Source: an uncultured Clostridia bacterium (lineage in GTDB: Bacteria > Bacillota > Clostridia > TANB77 > CAG-508). Taken from it: DNA of 17,157 nucleotides. The translations under genes and the position numbers were made by a program. The notes beneath the pieces are model-generated. The model searched no databases, was not told where the DNA came from, and saw only the letters and a list, made by a program, of their open reading frames with translations. The stretch spans positions 1 through 17,157 of the forward strand of contig CAKPHD010000034.1 of the NCBI GenBank assembly GCA_934155625.1, written 5' to 3'. Of this stretch, positions 6,228 to 13,275 are shown piece by piece (the first letter of the stretch is position 1; each line of letters opens with the position of its first letter).

Positions 6228-7079
6228 CTAATTACTATACGAATCAAACATCGAAATACAAGGATATTCATCATTTAAAGTATTCGCATCTAATCTAATA
6301 TATAACATCAATCCTTTTGAATTTTCAATTGTTTCTGCATTATAAGTATCTTGTCCATGGAAATTCAAATTATATTTTGTATTATTATTCACCTTAAGAG
6401 TTACCTCAAATTTATGTTCCTCATCATTTATCTCAGGATAATTTTCAGCTTTTATAATATCCGAAATCTCAAAAGTTACTAGTGCTTCACTATTTCCTAA
6501 TTGTTTTACATCTTTTATTTCATCAACACTCGTTCTTAATATATCAACATCATCAGATAAAGCTAAACTTTTTAGAAGTTCTTTTTTTAGTTCCTCTCCT
6601 GTTATATCTTCATAGATGTAACAAGTTTTATCATAACTTATATTTATATAAAATCCTTCTTTTAACTTACTAAACTCACACTGTTCACTAGTTCTTCCAT
6701 TTATATATCTGATTTGCTCCTTATTTTCTAATATGTATAAATTATTCTCTTTATCTATAAATGTAATTTTATTATCTTTAATTTTTCTTATTATTCCACA
6801 CTTATATATACTGTTATCATTTGATATAACTCTACTAGTTATATCTTCACCTCTTGTACTTTCACTAACATTATTTGTTGTTTCTTTTCCAAATTTTCTA
6901 TCTGCTTCTTCCCCCGCATCTACAAATGCCCATATATAGAATCCAATCCAGAAAATTATTATAATTGCAAATATTATTATTCCAACATTTCTTACAATTT
7001 TATTTTTGATAGCTAGTCCTGCTATTAAAAGCATTCCTCCTATTATGCACAATTCAAGTGTAATATTTACTAAAACCAT
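6228..7079 (-). CDS. Membrane protein of unknown function
   Basis: The protein has 283 residues and I do not recognise a family. Two adjacent membrane helices fill the N-terminus (about 5-25 and 31-54, ending YIWAFVDAGEE), followed by a hydrophilic domain of about 225 residues. The latter begins with a Ser/Thr/Asn-rich linker, then a segment that reads like a small beta-barrel (ISNDNSIYKCGIIRKIKDNK, ITFIDKENNLYILEN) and a second part with LKKELLKSLALSDDVDILRT. A strong ribosome site (AGGAGGA) lies 6 bases before the ATG. It begins 21 bases after the stop of the glycosyltransferase and probably shares its promoter. The paired repeats just downstream may act as terminator. Confidence 0.65.
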   Translation of the reverse strand: MVLVNITLELCIIGGMLLIAGLAIKNKIVRNVGIIIFAIIIIFWIGFYIWAFVDAGEEADRKFGKETTNNVSESTRGEDITSRVISNDNSIYKCGIIRKIKDNKITFIDKENNLYILENKEQIRYINGRTSEQCEFSKLKEGFYINISYDKTCYIYEDITGEELKKELLKSLALSDDVDILRTSVDEIKDVKQLGNSEALVTFEISDIIKAENYPEINDEEHKFEVTLKVNNNTKYNLNFHGQDTYNAETIENSKGLMLYIRLDANTLNDEYPCISMFDSYSN

Positions 7080-7100
7080 ATGTTCCTCCTATAAATTTCA

Positions 7101-7928
7101 TTAATTTCTTAAAAACTTTTTATATATAAAAATTCTAAAAAAATTGGGCATTAAAGCAACAGTAAAAGATGCTACAAAAGTTTTTAAAAATTGACTCGTG
7201 GTAAAAAATCCATCTTTATAATGTTTGTATTTTACATTTAAAATTATCTTTAAATATTTAATTCCACCTCTTCTTTTAAAAAAATTATCATTAACCCTAA
7301 CATAATACAAAATTTCTGGATATGTATAAAATTTACAACCACTTTTTATCATTCTTATATATAAATCATAATCTTCAGCTATAGGCATGTTTTGATAATT
7401 TCCTGCCTTAATTACTGAATCTACCTTAAAAATAGCTGTTGGCTGTATAATTGGACATCTCCCATGAGCAAATTCTATAATATTTTCATTTGTTTCAGGC
7501 ATAATACGTTTTGAAACTATATTACATATATTGTCCTTAAATTCAATCGCATTAGTCCCTATCACATCTATATCTTCATGATTTGATAAATAAAGCATTT
7601 GTTTCTCAAATTTTGTTTTATCAGCAAAATCATCTGAATCCATTATTGCTGCCCATTTGTTTGAACAAACTTCTAGTCCTTTTTGATAAGCAAATCCCGG
7701 TCCCATGTTTTCTTCTAATTCAATTACTTTAAATAGTTCTTTATTTTCTTCTAAAATTGTTTTTATTATATAATTTTGTTTTTCAGTTAACATTCCATCT
7801 TTTATCAGTATAAATTCATTAGTCTTATATGTTTGGTTCAAAATGCTGTATATGCTTAATTTTAAATCTTCTGGATTCACTTTTGAATATACACTCATAA
7901 TAACCGTATACTTATCTTTTTCTCCCAT
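7101..7928 (-). CDS. Family 2 glycosyltransferase
   Basis: This 275-residue cytosolic or membrane-associated enzyme is expected to transfer a sugar from a nucleotide donor onto a growing surface glycan. The GT-A fold signatures are in order: YTVIMSVYSKVN at 7-18, IYSILNQTYKTNEFILIKDG at 26-45, NMGPGFAYQKGL at 74-85, the metal/nucleotide-binding DSD in AAIMDSDDFADKTKFEKQM (93-111), and AEDYDLYIRM (184-193), the usual acceptor-side acidic motif. The C-terminus has a hydrophobic segment and basic tail that may touch the membrane. The protein resembles WcaA/AmsE-type transferases of capsule or exopolysaccharide loci, but no other glycan genes are adjacent, so its substrate is unknown. The ribosome site AGGGG lies about 11 bases before the ATG, and a consensus promoter lies at 7994-8022. 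Confidence 0.9.
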   Translation of the reverse strand: MGEKDKYTVIMSVYSKVNPEDLKLSIYSILNQTYKTNEFILIKDGMLTEKQNYIIKTILEENKELFKVIELEENMGPGFAYQKGLEVCSNKWAAIMDSDDFADKTKFEKQMLYLSNHEDIDVIGTNAIEFKDNICNIVSKRIMPETNENIIEFAHGRCPIIQPTAIFKVDSVIKAGNYQNMPIAEDYDLYIRMIKSGCKFYTYPEILYYVRVNDNFFKRRGGIKYLKIILNVKYKHYKDGFFTTSQFLKTFVASFTVALMPNFFRIFIYKKFLRN

Positions 7929-7993
7929 AAATTATATCTACCCCTGAAATACTACTTTTTATTATTTTTCTAAATTAACTAATTATTTATTAT

Positions 7994-8022
7994 ATTCTAC
8001 AAGTGTGCTACAATTTTGTCAA
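7994..8022 (-). promoter_or_regulatory. Promoter of the glycosyltransferase unit
   Basis: On the minus strand a perfect TTGACA (8017-8022) and TAGAAT (7994-7999) are 17 bases apart. Transcription would begin near 7987, about 59 bases before the glycosyltransferase start. Confidence 0.75.
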
Positions 8023-8046
8023 TATATTTTCTAGATTACATTTACA

Positions 8047-8086
8047 AAAAACTAGTCTATGTGACATGCACTCTAGACTAGTTTTT
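8047..8086 (-). terminator. Terminator behind the cysteine-rich membrane protein
   Basis: AAAAACTAGTCTA (8047-8059) and TAGACTAGTTTTT (8074-8086) form a perfect 13-bp stem with a 14-base loop. The U-run on the minus strand ends the message of the 88-residue protein. The hairpin is symmetrical and could work in both directions. Confidence 0.85.
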
Positions 8087-8101
8087 CTATATTACATTAA
8101 A

Positions 8102-8368
8102 TTAGCAACAACAACATTTTTTCTTTTTGTCACCTTTATTGCAACAAATCAAAGCAATTAGAGCAATTACTGCTAATACGCCTAAAGCAATTAGTAATGT
8201 TATAATAGCGCCAATTCCCAATATAGCGACAAGATCAGTAAGAGTTGCAACAAGAGCACCAGCAAAAAATGTTAAAGCAAATACTACTACTGCTAATATT
8301 ATCCATAAACAAGAACAATCTTTTCTTTTGTTTTCTTTTTTACAATATATTTCAACTTGTGGTTCCAT
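8102..8368 (-). CDS. Small cysteine-rich membrane protein
   Basis: The protein has 88 residues and no recognised family. The N-terminal tail (MEPQVEIYCKKENKRKDCSC) carries three cysteines including a CxC. Two hydrophobic helices (about 21-46 and 48-74) rich in Ala, Val, Leu and Ile follow, and the protein ends CCNKGDKKKKCCCC. Nine cysteines in 88 residues, all outside the membrane segments and four in a row at the C-terminus, suggest metal binding, lipid modification or disulphide links, but none can be shown. A strong ribosome site (GGAGGTG) lies 8 bases before the ATG. The gene is monocistronic: a perfect terminator follows it, and a weak promoter (TATTAT at 8394-8399 with a poor -35) precedes it. 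The composition of the second half could allow oligomerisation. Confidence 0.75.
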   Translation of the reverse strand: MEPQVEIYCKKENKRKDCSCLWIILAVVVFALTFFAGALVATLTDLVAILGIGAIITLLIALGVLAVIALIALICCNKGDKKKKCCCC

Positions 8369-8430
8369 AATTTAGCACCTCCAGTACTACTATATAATAT
8401 GACAATTTTCGACATATGTTACATATTAAA

Positions 8431-8505
8431 GGTACCGATGGGACCGGTTCTTAGCGGTACACTTTACATAAAATGATACCGCTAAGAACCGGTCCCATCG
8501 GTACA
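8431..8505. repeat. Perfect 28-bp inverted repeat of the GGGACCGGTTCT family
   Basis: The left arm 8432-8459 (starting GTACCGATGGGACCGG) and the right arm 8477-8504 are exact reverse complements over 28 bases, with a 17-base loop. The arms are about half G+C in a very AT-rich background. The right arm is followed by ACACTTTTT, and GTACACTTT occurs both inside the loop boundary and after the element. It lies between two divergently transcribed genes, directly before the tsaB promoter, so an ordinary gene-end terminator role is not expected. The first 23 bases (8431-8453) recur exactly at 14847-14869. Confidence 0.9.
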
Positions 8506-8521
8506 CTTTTTCTCCTCCCCC

Positions 8522-8550
8522 TTGTAAATTCAACAAAAATATAGTATAAT
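8522..8550 (+). promoter_or_regulatory. Promoter of tsaB-rimI
   Basis: TTGTAA (8522-8527) and a perfect TATAAT (8545-8550) are 17 bases apart, and transcription should start near 8557, about 26 bases before the tsaB start. It begins only 17 bases after the 28-bp hairpin. Confidence 0.75.
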
Positions 8551-8582
8551 TAGCTCAAATAATTTTATAAGGGATGAAAACA

Positions 8583-9281
8583 ATGAAAATTTTAAGTATA
8601 GATACAGCAAGCAACTTATGTACAGTTGCAATATTAGAAAACACAAAATGTATTAAAGAAATAACCGTAAATGACGCAAGAAACCATTCTGAGAAAATTA
8701 TGCCTGTTATTGAACAAGCCTTAACAGAAGCAAATATTACTTTAAAAGACATTGAATTAATTGTTTGTGATAAAGGACCTGGTTCTTTTACAGGTATTCG
8801 TATTGGAGTCGGAACAGTTCTTGCGTTTCAAGATTCTCTAAGTGTTCCATGCATTGGTATTAATGCATTAGAAGCCCTTGCTTATAATGTTACCCAAAAT
8901 GGATTTATCTGTTCTTTGATTGATGCTAGAAATAATAATGTATATTATGGATTATTTAAACATTCAGATAACGAATACTCTCAAATTGGAACTTTAGAAT
9001 TTAAAACTATTGATGATGTAATTTCTACTTTAAAATCTCAAATAGACCTAAATACACCTATTTACTTTGTTGGGGATGGCACAGTTGCTAACGAAACTTC
9101 AATTGAGGAAAATATTCCAAATTGTATATTTGTAGAAAAAAATGATTTAAGTAGTTATTCACTTGGAATTGCTGGATATAATACTTACATAAAAAAAGGC
9201 AAAACTTCAGTTATGCCTTTATACTTAAGAAAATCACAAGCTGAAAGAGCTCTTGAAGAAAAGCAAAAAAGGAGTGAATAA
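8583..9281 (+). CDS. tsaB: tRNA t6A37 threonylcarbamoyltransferase complex subunit TsaB
   Basis: The protein has 232 residues. TsaB is the non-catalytic ASKHA-fold partner of TsaD; with TsaE they move threonylcarbamoyl from TsaC's product to A37 of ANN-decoding tRNAs in the cytosol. Visible signatures are the start MKILSIDTASNLCTVAI, RNHSEKIMPVIEQAL (33-47) and the hallmark KGPGSFTGIRIGVGT (64-78). The start at 8583 is preferred to the in-frame ATG at 8574, because AAGGG lies 9 bases before it and abuts the other, and because family members begin at this Met. Its length is normal. It is followed two bases after its stop by rimI, the usual order in Bacillota; tsaE and tsaD are not in this window. 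Confidence 0.95.
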   Translation: MKILSIDTASNLCTVAILENTKCIKEITVNDARNHSEKIMPVIEQALTEANITLKDIELIVCDKGPGSFTGIRIGVGTVLAFQDSLSVPCIGINALEALAYNVTQNGFICSLIDARNNNVYYGLFKHSDNEYSQIGTLEFKTIDDVISTLKSQIDLNTPIYFVGDGTVANETSIEENIPNCIFVEKNDLSSYSLGIAGYNTYIKKGKTSVMPLYLRKSQAERALEEKQKRSE

Positions 9282-9283
9282 CT

Positions 9284-9718
9284 ATGGAAATTACTGAAAT
9301 GACTTTAAAAGATTTAGAAAATATGAAAGATACATTATATTCAGATTTTGATAATTTTTGGAGTTACAACGTTTTAAAGCAAGAACTTGAAAATAAAAAT
9401 ACAACATATATTATAGCCAAAGAAAAAGATGAAGTTGTTGGATTTGCTGGAATTTCTGTTTGTCTTGATGAGGCAACTCTTAATAATATAGTAGTAAAAA
9501 AATCTTGCCGTGGCCGTGGTCTTGGTGGAGAATTACTTGAATCTTTAATTGATATATGTTCTGACCTTAATTTAAAAAATTTTACTCTTGAAGTTAATAC
9601 TACTAATGAACCTGCAATTCACTTATATGAAAAGTTCGGTTTTAAAAATCTAGGCATACGAAAAAAATACTATAATAATACTCAAGATGCTTATATTATG
9701 ACTAAATATGATATTTAA
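9284..9718 (+). CDS. rimI: Ribosomal protein S18-alanine N-acetyltransferase RimI
   Basis: This 144-residue GNAT-fold acetyltransferase is expected to acetylate the N-terminus of ribosomal protein S18 with acetyl-CoA; in Bacillota the substrate range is less certain. The acetyl-CoA loop is CRGRGLGGELL (75-85) after the strand LNNIVV. The family C-terminus is LYEKFGFKNLGIRKKYY (114-130) followed by DAYIM, with the conserved tyrosines. The ribosome site AAGGAG lies inside the last codons of tsaB, so both are translated from the message that starts near 8557. A hairpin terminator shared with the convergent ylmH gene follows. Confidence 0.92.
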   Translation: MEITEMTLKDLENMKDTLYSDFDNFWSYNVLKQELENKNTTYIIAKEKDEVVGFAGISVCLDEATLNNIVVKKSCRGRGLGGELLESLIDICSDLNLKNFTLEVNTTNEPAIHLYEKFGFKNLGIRKKYYNNTQDAYIMTKYDI

Positions 9719-9747
9719 AATATTAAACTATATCTATTAATTTGTAT

Positions 9748-9795
9748 GATAAAAGAGCCTTTAGCAACTTCACTTATGTCAAAAGCTCTTTTATC
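9748..9795. terminator. Bidirectional terminator between rimI and ylmH
   Basis: GATAAAAGAGC (9748-9758) pairs with GCTCTTTTATC (9785-9795). The A/T runs inside the stem provide a U-rich 3' side in both directions. It serves two converging transcripts. Confidence 0.75.
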
Positions 9796-9800
9796 GTATT

Positions 9801-10577
9801 TTATACAAATTTTTCTATTTTAACTATAACTCTTCCGCTTCTAGTTTGTCCAACAAGTTCTTTAATATAAAATCTCCCTTTACCTCTAACAGTAATCATA
9901 TCACCCGGTTTAATTTGTTTTGTCTTTTTAGTTTCACATTGGAAATTAACAAAAACCCTCTCCATATTTATAATATCAAGAGCCTTATTTCTTGAACATC
10001 TTGCAAGTTCAGAAATTACATTATCCATTCTCAATGATGCCACAATTATATCTCTTTCTTCTCTTCTAACTTCTACTGTTCTTAAATTTCGAACATCTTC
10101 AATTGTTATTTTAGACTTAGCAAATCTAGTAAGACTACTTAAATTTTCTACTAAGAATTTGGAAATATCTTTATCAACAATTATATCTGCACCATCATTA
10201 TCTACAATTATATCTCCAACCTTTTCTCTTTTCACTCCAAGTTTTATAACTGCTCCTAAATAATCCCTATGCGTATATTTTCCTTTTAAATCTTCTGGTA
10301 ATTGTATTCTTACAATTTTAACTATTGTTGATAGATTCTTTTCTACAACTGTAGAATTAAATCTTTCTGGGTAAATAACAAACATTTTTCTTTCTGCTTG
10401 GTCAAATCCACCATAACTTATATAATTTTCTATTTTTAATTTTTCAATATAATTCTGCACTAATTCTATTTGTGCCAAATCTAAAAAATCTGTATATTCT
10501 ATTTTGTTTTTATTTTCACACATTGTTATTTTGTCTGATACTTGTGCTATTAAAATTTTATCATCTTTTTCTTTCAT
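9801..10577 (-). CDS. ylmH: YlmH-type S4-domain RNA-binding protein (RqcP2 family)
   Basis: The protein has 258 residues, the family's usual length. The N-terminal part contains GGFDQAERKM (56-65) and HRDYLGAVIKLGVKREKVGD (103-122), both typical of YlmH. The C-terminal S4 RNA-binding domain runs from about 182 to 240 (LRMDNVISELARCSRNKAL, VFVNFQ, IKPGDMITVRGKGRF). In Bacillus subtilis YlmH binds stalled large ribosomal subunits and supports C-terminal alanine tailing in ribosome quality control; the same role is inferred here. The ATG follows the stop of the polyprenol-kinase-like gene by 7 bases, with AGAGGA in between, so the two are coupled. The usual neighbours (sepF, ylmG, divIVA) are absent, so the gene has a different context here. 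Confidence 0.9.
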   Translation of the reverse strand: MKEKDDKILIAQVSDKITMCENKNKIEYTDFLDLAQIELVQNYIEKLKIENYISYGGFDQAERKMFVIYPERFNSTVVEKNLSTIVKIVRIQLPEDLKGKYTHRDYLGAVIKLGVKREKVGDIIVDNDGADIIVDKDISKFLVENLSSLTRFAKSKITIEDVRNLRTVEVRREERDIIVASLRMDNVISELARCSRNKALDIINMERVFVNFQCETKKTKQIKPGDMITVRGKGRFYIKELVGQTRSGRVIVKIEKFV

Positions 10578-10584
10578 ACATCCT

Positions 10585-11247
10585 CTATCCTATCAATAAT
10601 AACATACATAATGTTCCAAGTGGTACTGTAATATTATCAGTTCCCTTTGCTGAAATCGCTTCAATTGCAGTTATTACAAATCCTATCATCACAGAAACTA
10701 ATGGCCAATGTGGTGTTGCCCAAAATTCCCATGTATGCCAAAATGCTAAATATCCACCAATCAAAATTGATGATATTACAAACATTGTAATTGAACCTGC
10801 TACTGATTTTTTAGTATCACTTAATTTATATTTTTTACTTTTAATTACTTTTCCAATTAGTCCTGCTAATCCATCACCATATGCCATAACTAAGTTTGGG
10901 ATTAACCCTAATGATGGTGTTTTATATATTCCAAATGAAACTATTACTAATATAAAAAGCGAAATTGCATAATATACAGTTCCTAGTCCATCTTGTTTCT
11001 CTCTTTCCATTACTTTTATTATGTCTTTTTTATATGATATATAATTTATTATAACAAATGTTGCTGGTACAAATGCTGCAAACCATACATTTGTAAAATA
11101 GTACATTGCTATAAACCACCAATTTCCTAGCATAATATGAATAAATTTTCTACTTGCTTCTTTACCTTTTCTTTCGAATATTCTTGCCCCTATTATGACT
11201 AATGCTATATATAAATATGATACTAAAATTCCCATCCAATTATTCAA
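10585..11247 (-). CDS. Phytol/polyprenol kinase-like integral membrane protein
   Basis: The protein has 220 residues and about six or seven membrane helices. It belongs to the CTP-dependent dolichol/phytol/farnesol kinase and cytidylyltransferase-like group. Conserved pieces are KEASRKFIHIMLGNWW (29-44), DGLGTVYY (86-93), VMAYGDGLAGLIGKVI (120-135), TKKSVAGSITMF (145-156) and KGTDNITVPLGTL (201-213). The probable reaction is phosphorylation of an isoprenoid alcohol or a related lipid in the membrane; the substrate is not determined. The start is a TTG at 11245-11247 with AAAGGA 9 bases before it; the next Met (residue 5) lies too far from a ribosome site. It is followed 7 bases later by ylmH. 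A candidate promoter overlaps the terminator of the upstream gene. Confidence 0.82.
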   Translation of the reverse strand: MNNWMGILVSYLYIALVIIGARIFERKGKEASRKFIHIMLGNWWFIAMYYFTNVWFAAFVPATFVIINYISYKKDIIKVMEREKQDGLGTVYYAISLFILVIVSFGIYKTPSLGLIPNLVMAYGDGLAGLIGKVIKSKKYKLSDTKKSVAGSITMFVISSILIGGYLAFWHTWEFWATPHWPLVSVMIGFVITAIEAISAKGTDNITVPLGTLCMLLLIG

Positions 11248-11282
11248 TTCGTATCATCCTTTCCCTTTTTTCTACATTTTCT

Positions 11283-11311
11283 ATTCTACTATAATCAGCA
11301 AAAAAAAGCAA
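11283..11311 (-). promoter_or_regulatory. Possible promoter of the polyprenol kinase-ylmH unit
   Basis: On the minus strand TTGCTT (11306-11311) and TAGAAT (11283-11288) are 17 bases apart. The -35 lies in the descending arm of the terminator at 11300-11334. The -35 match is weak. Confidence 0.4.
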
Positions 11312-11334
11312 GTAGAAAATACTTTCCACTTGCT
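11300..11334 (-). terminator. Terminator of the patatin-DUF308 unit
   Basis: The 12-bp stem 11307-11318 / 11323-11334 (AGCAAGTAGAAA against TTTCCACTTGCT, one G-U pair on the minus strand) has a 4-base loop and is followed by eight U residues. It is a classical intrinsic terminator. Confidence 0.88.
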
Positions 11335-11344
11335 CTATATCATA

Positions 11345-11887
11345 TTATTTTGTTTGTGCTAAAAAATATACACTCTCACATATGTTTACAATTTCAACAA
11401 CTAGCATTATTATTCCAATAAATTTTGTTAATGCAAGAATCACTTCAAATGGATTTACAATTATCAATACTCCTAATATTGCCATTAATATTGAAGATAC
11501 TAATAATAATCCCCATCTTTCCGCTACTGCTGATTTTAGATTAATTGCTAATTGGAATTTTATAATGCTTCTTATAAATATCCAAATTCCTATCATTATT
11601 GGTAATATTGATATAAATAATGGTTGGTTTAATACTATTATAAGCCCTAATATTACTAATAAAATTCCCATTATTAATTCATTGCTAAATGCTCTTATTT
11701 CTGCATCTTCCATCATATATGTAATTATGTTTATAATTCCATCTACTAAAAATACAATTGCAAATAATGTAACTACCGTTGATAGTGCAATTCCTGGTTT
11801 TGCTATTAAAAATATAGCAACAATAATCAATAATATTGATATTAATATTGATTCTTTTTCATACTTTTTTAAAAATTCTAAAATCAT
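11345..11887 (-). CDS. HdeD-like DUF308 membrane protein
   Basis: The protein has 180 residues from ATG 11885-11887 (MILEFLKKY); AAAGGAG lies 8 bases before it, while the in-frame ATG at 11905 lies before that site. Six hydrophobic helices are arranged in three similar hairpins, each beginning with a strand like 'lli.Gi.li..P' (AIFLIAKPGIALS, LIIVLNQPLFIS, LIIVNPFEVIL). This three-fold repeat with a Pro at the helix end is the mark of DUF308/HdeD-type proteins. HdeD in Escherichia coli is linked to acid resistance, but the role in Bacillota is unknown. It lies 44 bases after the patatin-like gene and shares its terminator, so the two are probably transcribed together. Confidence 0.82.
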   Translation of the reverse strand: MILEFLKKYEKESILISILLIIVAIFLIAKPGIALSTVVTLFAIVFLVDGIINIITYMMEDAEIRAFSNELIMGILLVILGLIIVLNQPLFISILPIMIGIWIFIRSIIKFQLAINLKSAVAERWGLLLVSSILMAILGVLIIVNPFEVILALTKFIGIIMLVVEIVNICESVYFLAQTK

Positions 11888-11931
11888 ATCAATTTCTCCT
11901 TTCAAACATATTTAAATAAAAACGTTATAAA

Positions 11932-13083
11932 CTAGTCCGTATAATTACCAAGTTCTATTAGCGCTTTAGCTGCTACTATATAATCCTTCACAAAATTTAA
12001 CAAGTAATTAGAAATTTTTGAGGCTGGTCTATCTAAATACAAATCTTTTGCTATGCATATTCCTAATCCTTTATCAAATAATTTATTTAACCTTTTTCCT
12101 ATTTGTATTATATTTGTTTTCTTCATCTTTGCATATGTTTTTTCTGCTTCTAAATGCCTTTCCATTAATTCCTGTACAAATTCTTCAAATGTATATTCTC
12201 TATATCTGTACATTTTATACATTTGCGCAGCATATTCTAATCCATAAATTGTTTGCAAGTTAAATACTTCTAGCATTTTAGCAAATTCTTCTGGTTTAAA
12301 GTAATAAATATGTCCTTGCAATCTATTAAAAACCTTCATTGTATCTAAATAACCTAATTTTATGTTATTTAGTATTCTTTCATGATTAAATTCAAAAGTT
12401 CCTCCCAAATCTTCAGATGATGAAATCACTTTTACATATATATCTTTATTTACTGTTTTTTTGCTAAATCCAACACCTGCTATATCAGCAATTATAATAT
12501 TTTTATACCCTTTTTCTATTAACATATTTGATGGTATATTGTCATAAAGTCCACCATCATAATATTCTTCTCCATTTATTATTTGAGGCTTAAATATTGG
12601 AAAACATGAACTTGCTAATAAATAATCTTCCATTTGCTCTTTTGGAATTTCATTTTTAAATACTTGTAATGGTGTCTTGTTTTTTACTGAATATGTAACT
12701 AGTCCAAAATCTATTGGTGAATTATATAGTTTGTCCATATCAACATATTTTCTAATCATTTCTCTTAATGGTGTATTATCAATTCCTTTTTGTTTTGTAT
12801 AATCTGCTGCTAAATTAAATATATTAGATAAGTCAAATATATTTTTATTAGCATCTATTCCATTAACATTCATTATATTGTCAATTTTTATATTTTCATA
12901 CATTTTTGCAGTTGCCATATAATCATTTTGTAAAAATAACGCTCCATTTAATGCTCCTATTGATGCCCCAACTATTGCTGTTACATTTATCCCCATTTCG
13001 CATAACGCTTTCCAAATTCCAACTTCATATGCTCCTTTAGTTCCTCCACCAGCTAGTACTAAACCATATTCTTTTTCATCCAT
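11932..13083 (-). CDS. Patatin-like phospholipase
   Basis: This is a 383-residue serine hydrolase of the RssA/YlbK-like patatin family, probably acting on phospholipids or other acyl esters. The oxyanion loop is GLVLAGGGTKGAYEVG (7-22), the nucleophile elbow is GASIGALNG (39-47) with Ser41, and the catalytic aspartate is in YYDGGLYDNIP (174-184) at 176, so the Ser-Asp dyad is complete. DYLLASSCFPIFKP (153-166) is another conserved patatin stretch. The C-terminal 150 residues are mostly helical and basic, longer than in minimal patatins. There is no signal peptide, so it is probably cytosolic or membrane-peripheral. The ribosome site AGAGGA lies before the ATG, and a strong promoter lies at 13119-13147. 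DUF308 follows in the same unit. Confidence 0.92.
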   Translation of the reverse strand: MDEKEYGLVLAGGGTKGAYEVGIWKALCEMGINVTAIVGASIGALNGALFLQNDYMATAKMYENIKIDNIMNVNGIDANKNIFDLSNIFNLAADYTKQKGIDNTPLREMIRKYVDMDKLYNSPIDFGLVTYSVKNKTPLQVFKNEIPKEQMEDYLLASSCFPIFKPQIINGEEYYDGGLYDNIPSNMLIEKGYKNIIIADIAGVGFSKKTVNKDIYVKVISSSEDLGGTFEFNHERILNNIKLGYLDTMKVFNRLQGHIYYFKPEEFAKMLEVFNLQTIYGLEYAAQMYKMYRYREYTFEEFVQELMERHLEAEKTYAKMKKTNIIQIGKRLNKLFDKGLGICIAKDLYLDRPASKISNYLLNFVKDYIVAAKALIELGNYTD

Positions 13084-13118
13084 AATATGTCCTCTCTTTC
13101 TCTTCGTTTTTCGAAATT

Positions 13119-13147
13119 ATTATATATCTTTATATCATTTTTTTCAA
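13119..13147 (-). promoter_or_regulatory. Promoter of the patatin-DUF308 unit
   Basis: On the minus strand TTGAAA (13142-13147) and a perfect TATAAT (13119-13124) are 17 bases apart, giving a leader of about 30 bases before the ATG. Confidence 0.75.
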
Positions 13148-13224
13148 GTTTAATTCATAAATTGTTATATAACATTAGATTTGTTCATATTAGAAACATC
13201 GGATATTAAAATTTTTTATATAAC

Positions 13225-13269
13225 AAAAACAAGGCCCTTAGCGTTTTCCTTCATATTAGGCCTTGTTTT
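13225..13269 (-). terminator. Terminator of the DAP-dehydrogenase-like gene
   Basis: AAAACAAGGCC (13226-13236) pairs with GGCCTTGTTTT (13259-13269), an 11-bp stem with a GGCC base, followed on the minus strand by TTTTTG. It lies 6 bases after the stop codon. Confidence 0.85.
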
Positions 13270-13275
13270 ACAATT

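Noticed and set aside
10472..10972. Plus-strand open frames opposite ylmH and the polyprenol kinase, and at 11382-11915 opposite DUF308
   Set aside because: They are antisense shadows of membrane-protein genes; hydrophobic codons reverse into open frames in AT-rich DNA.
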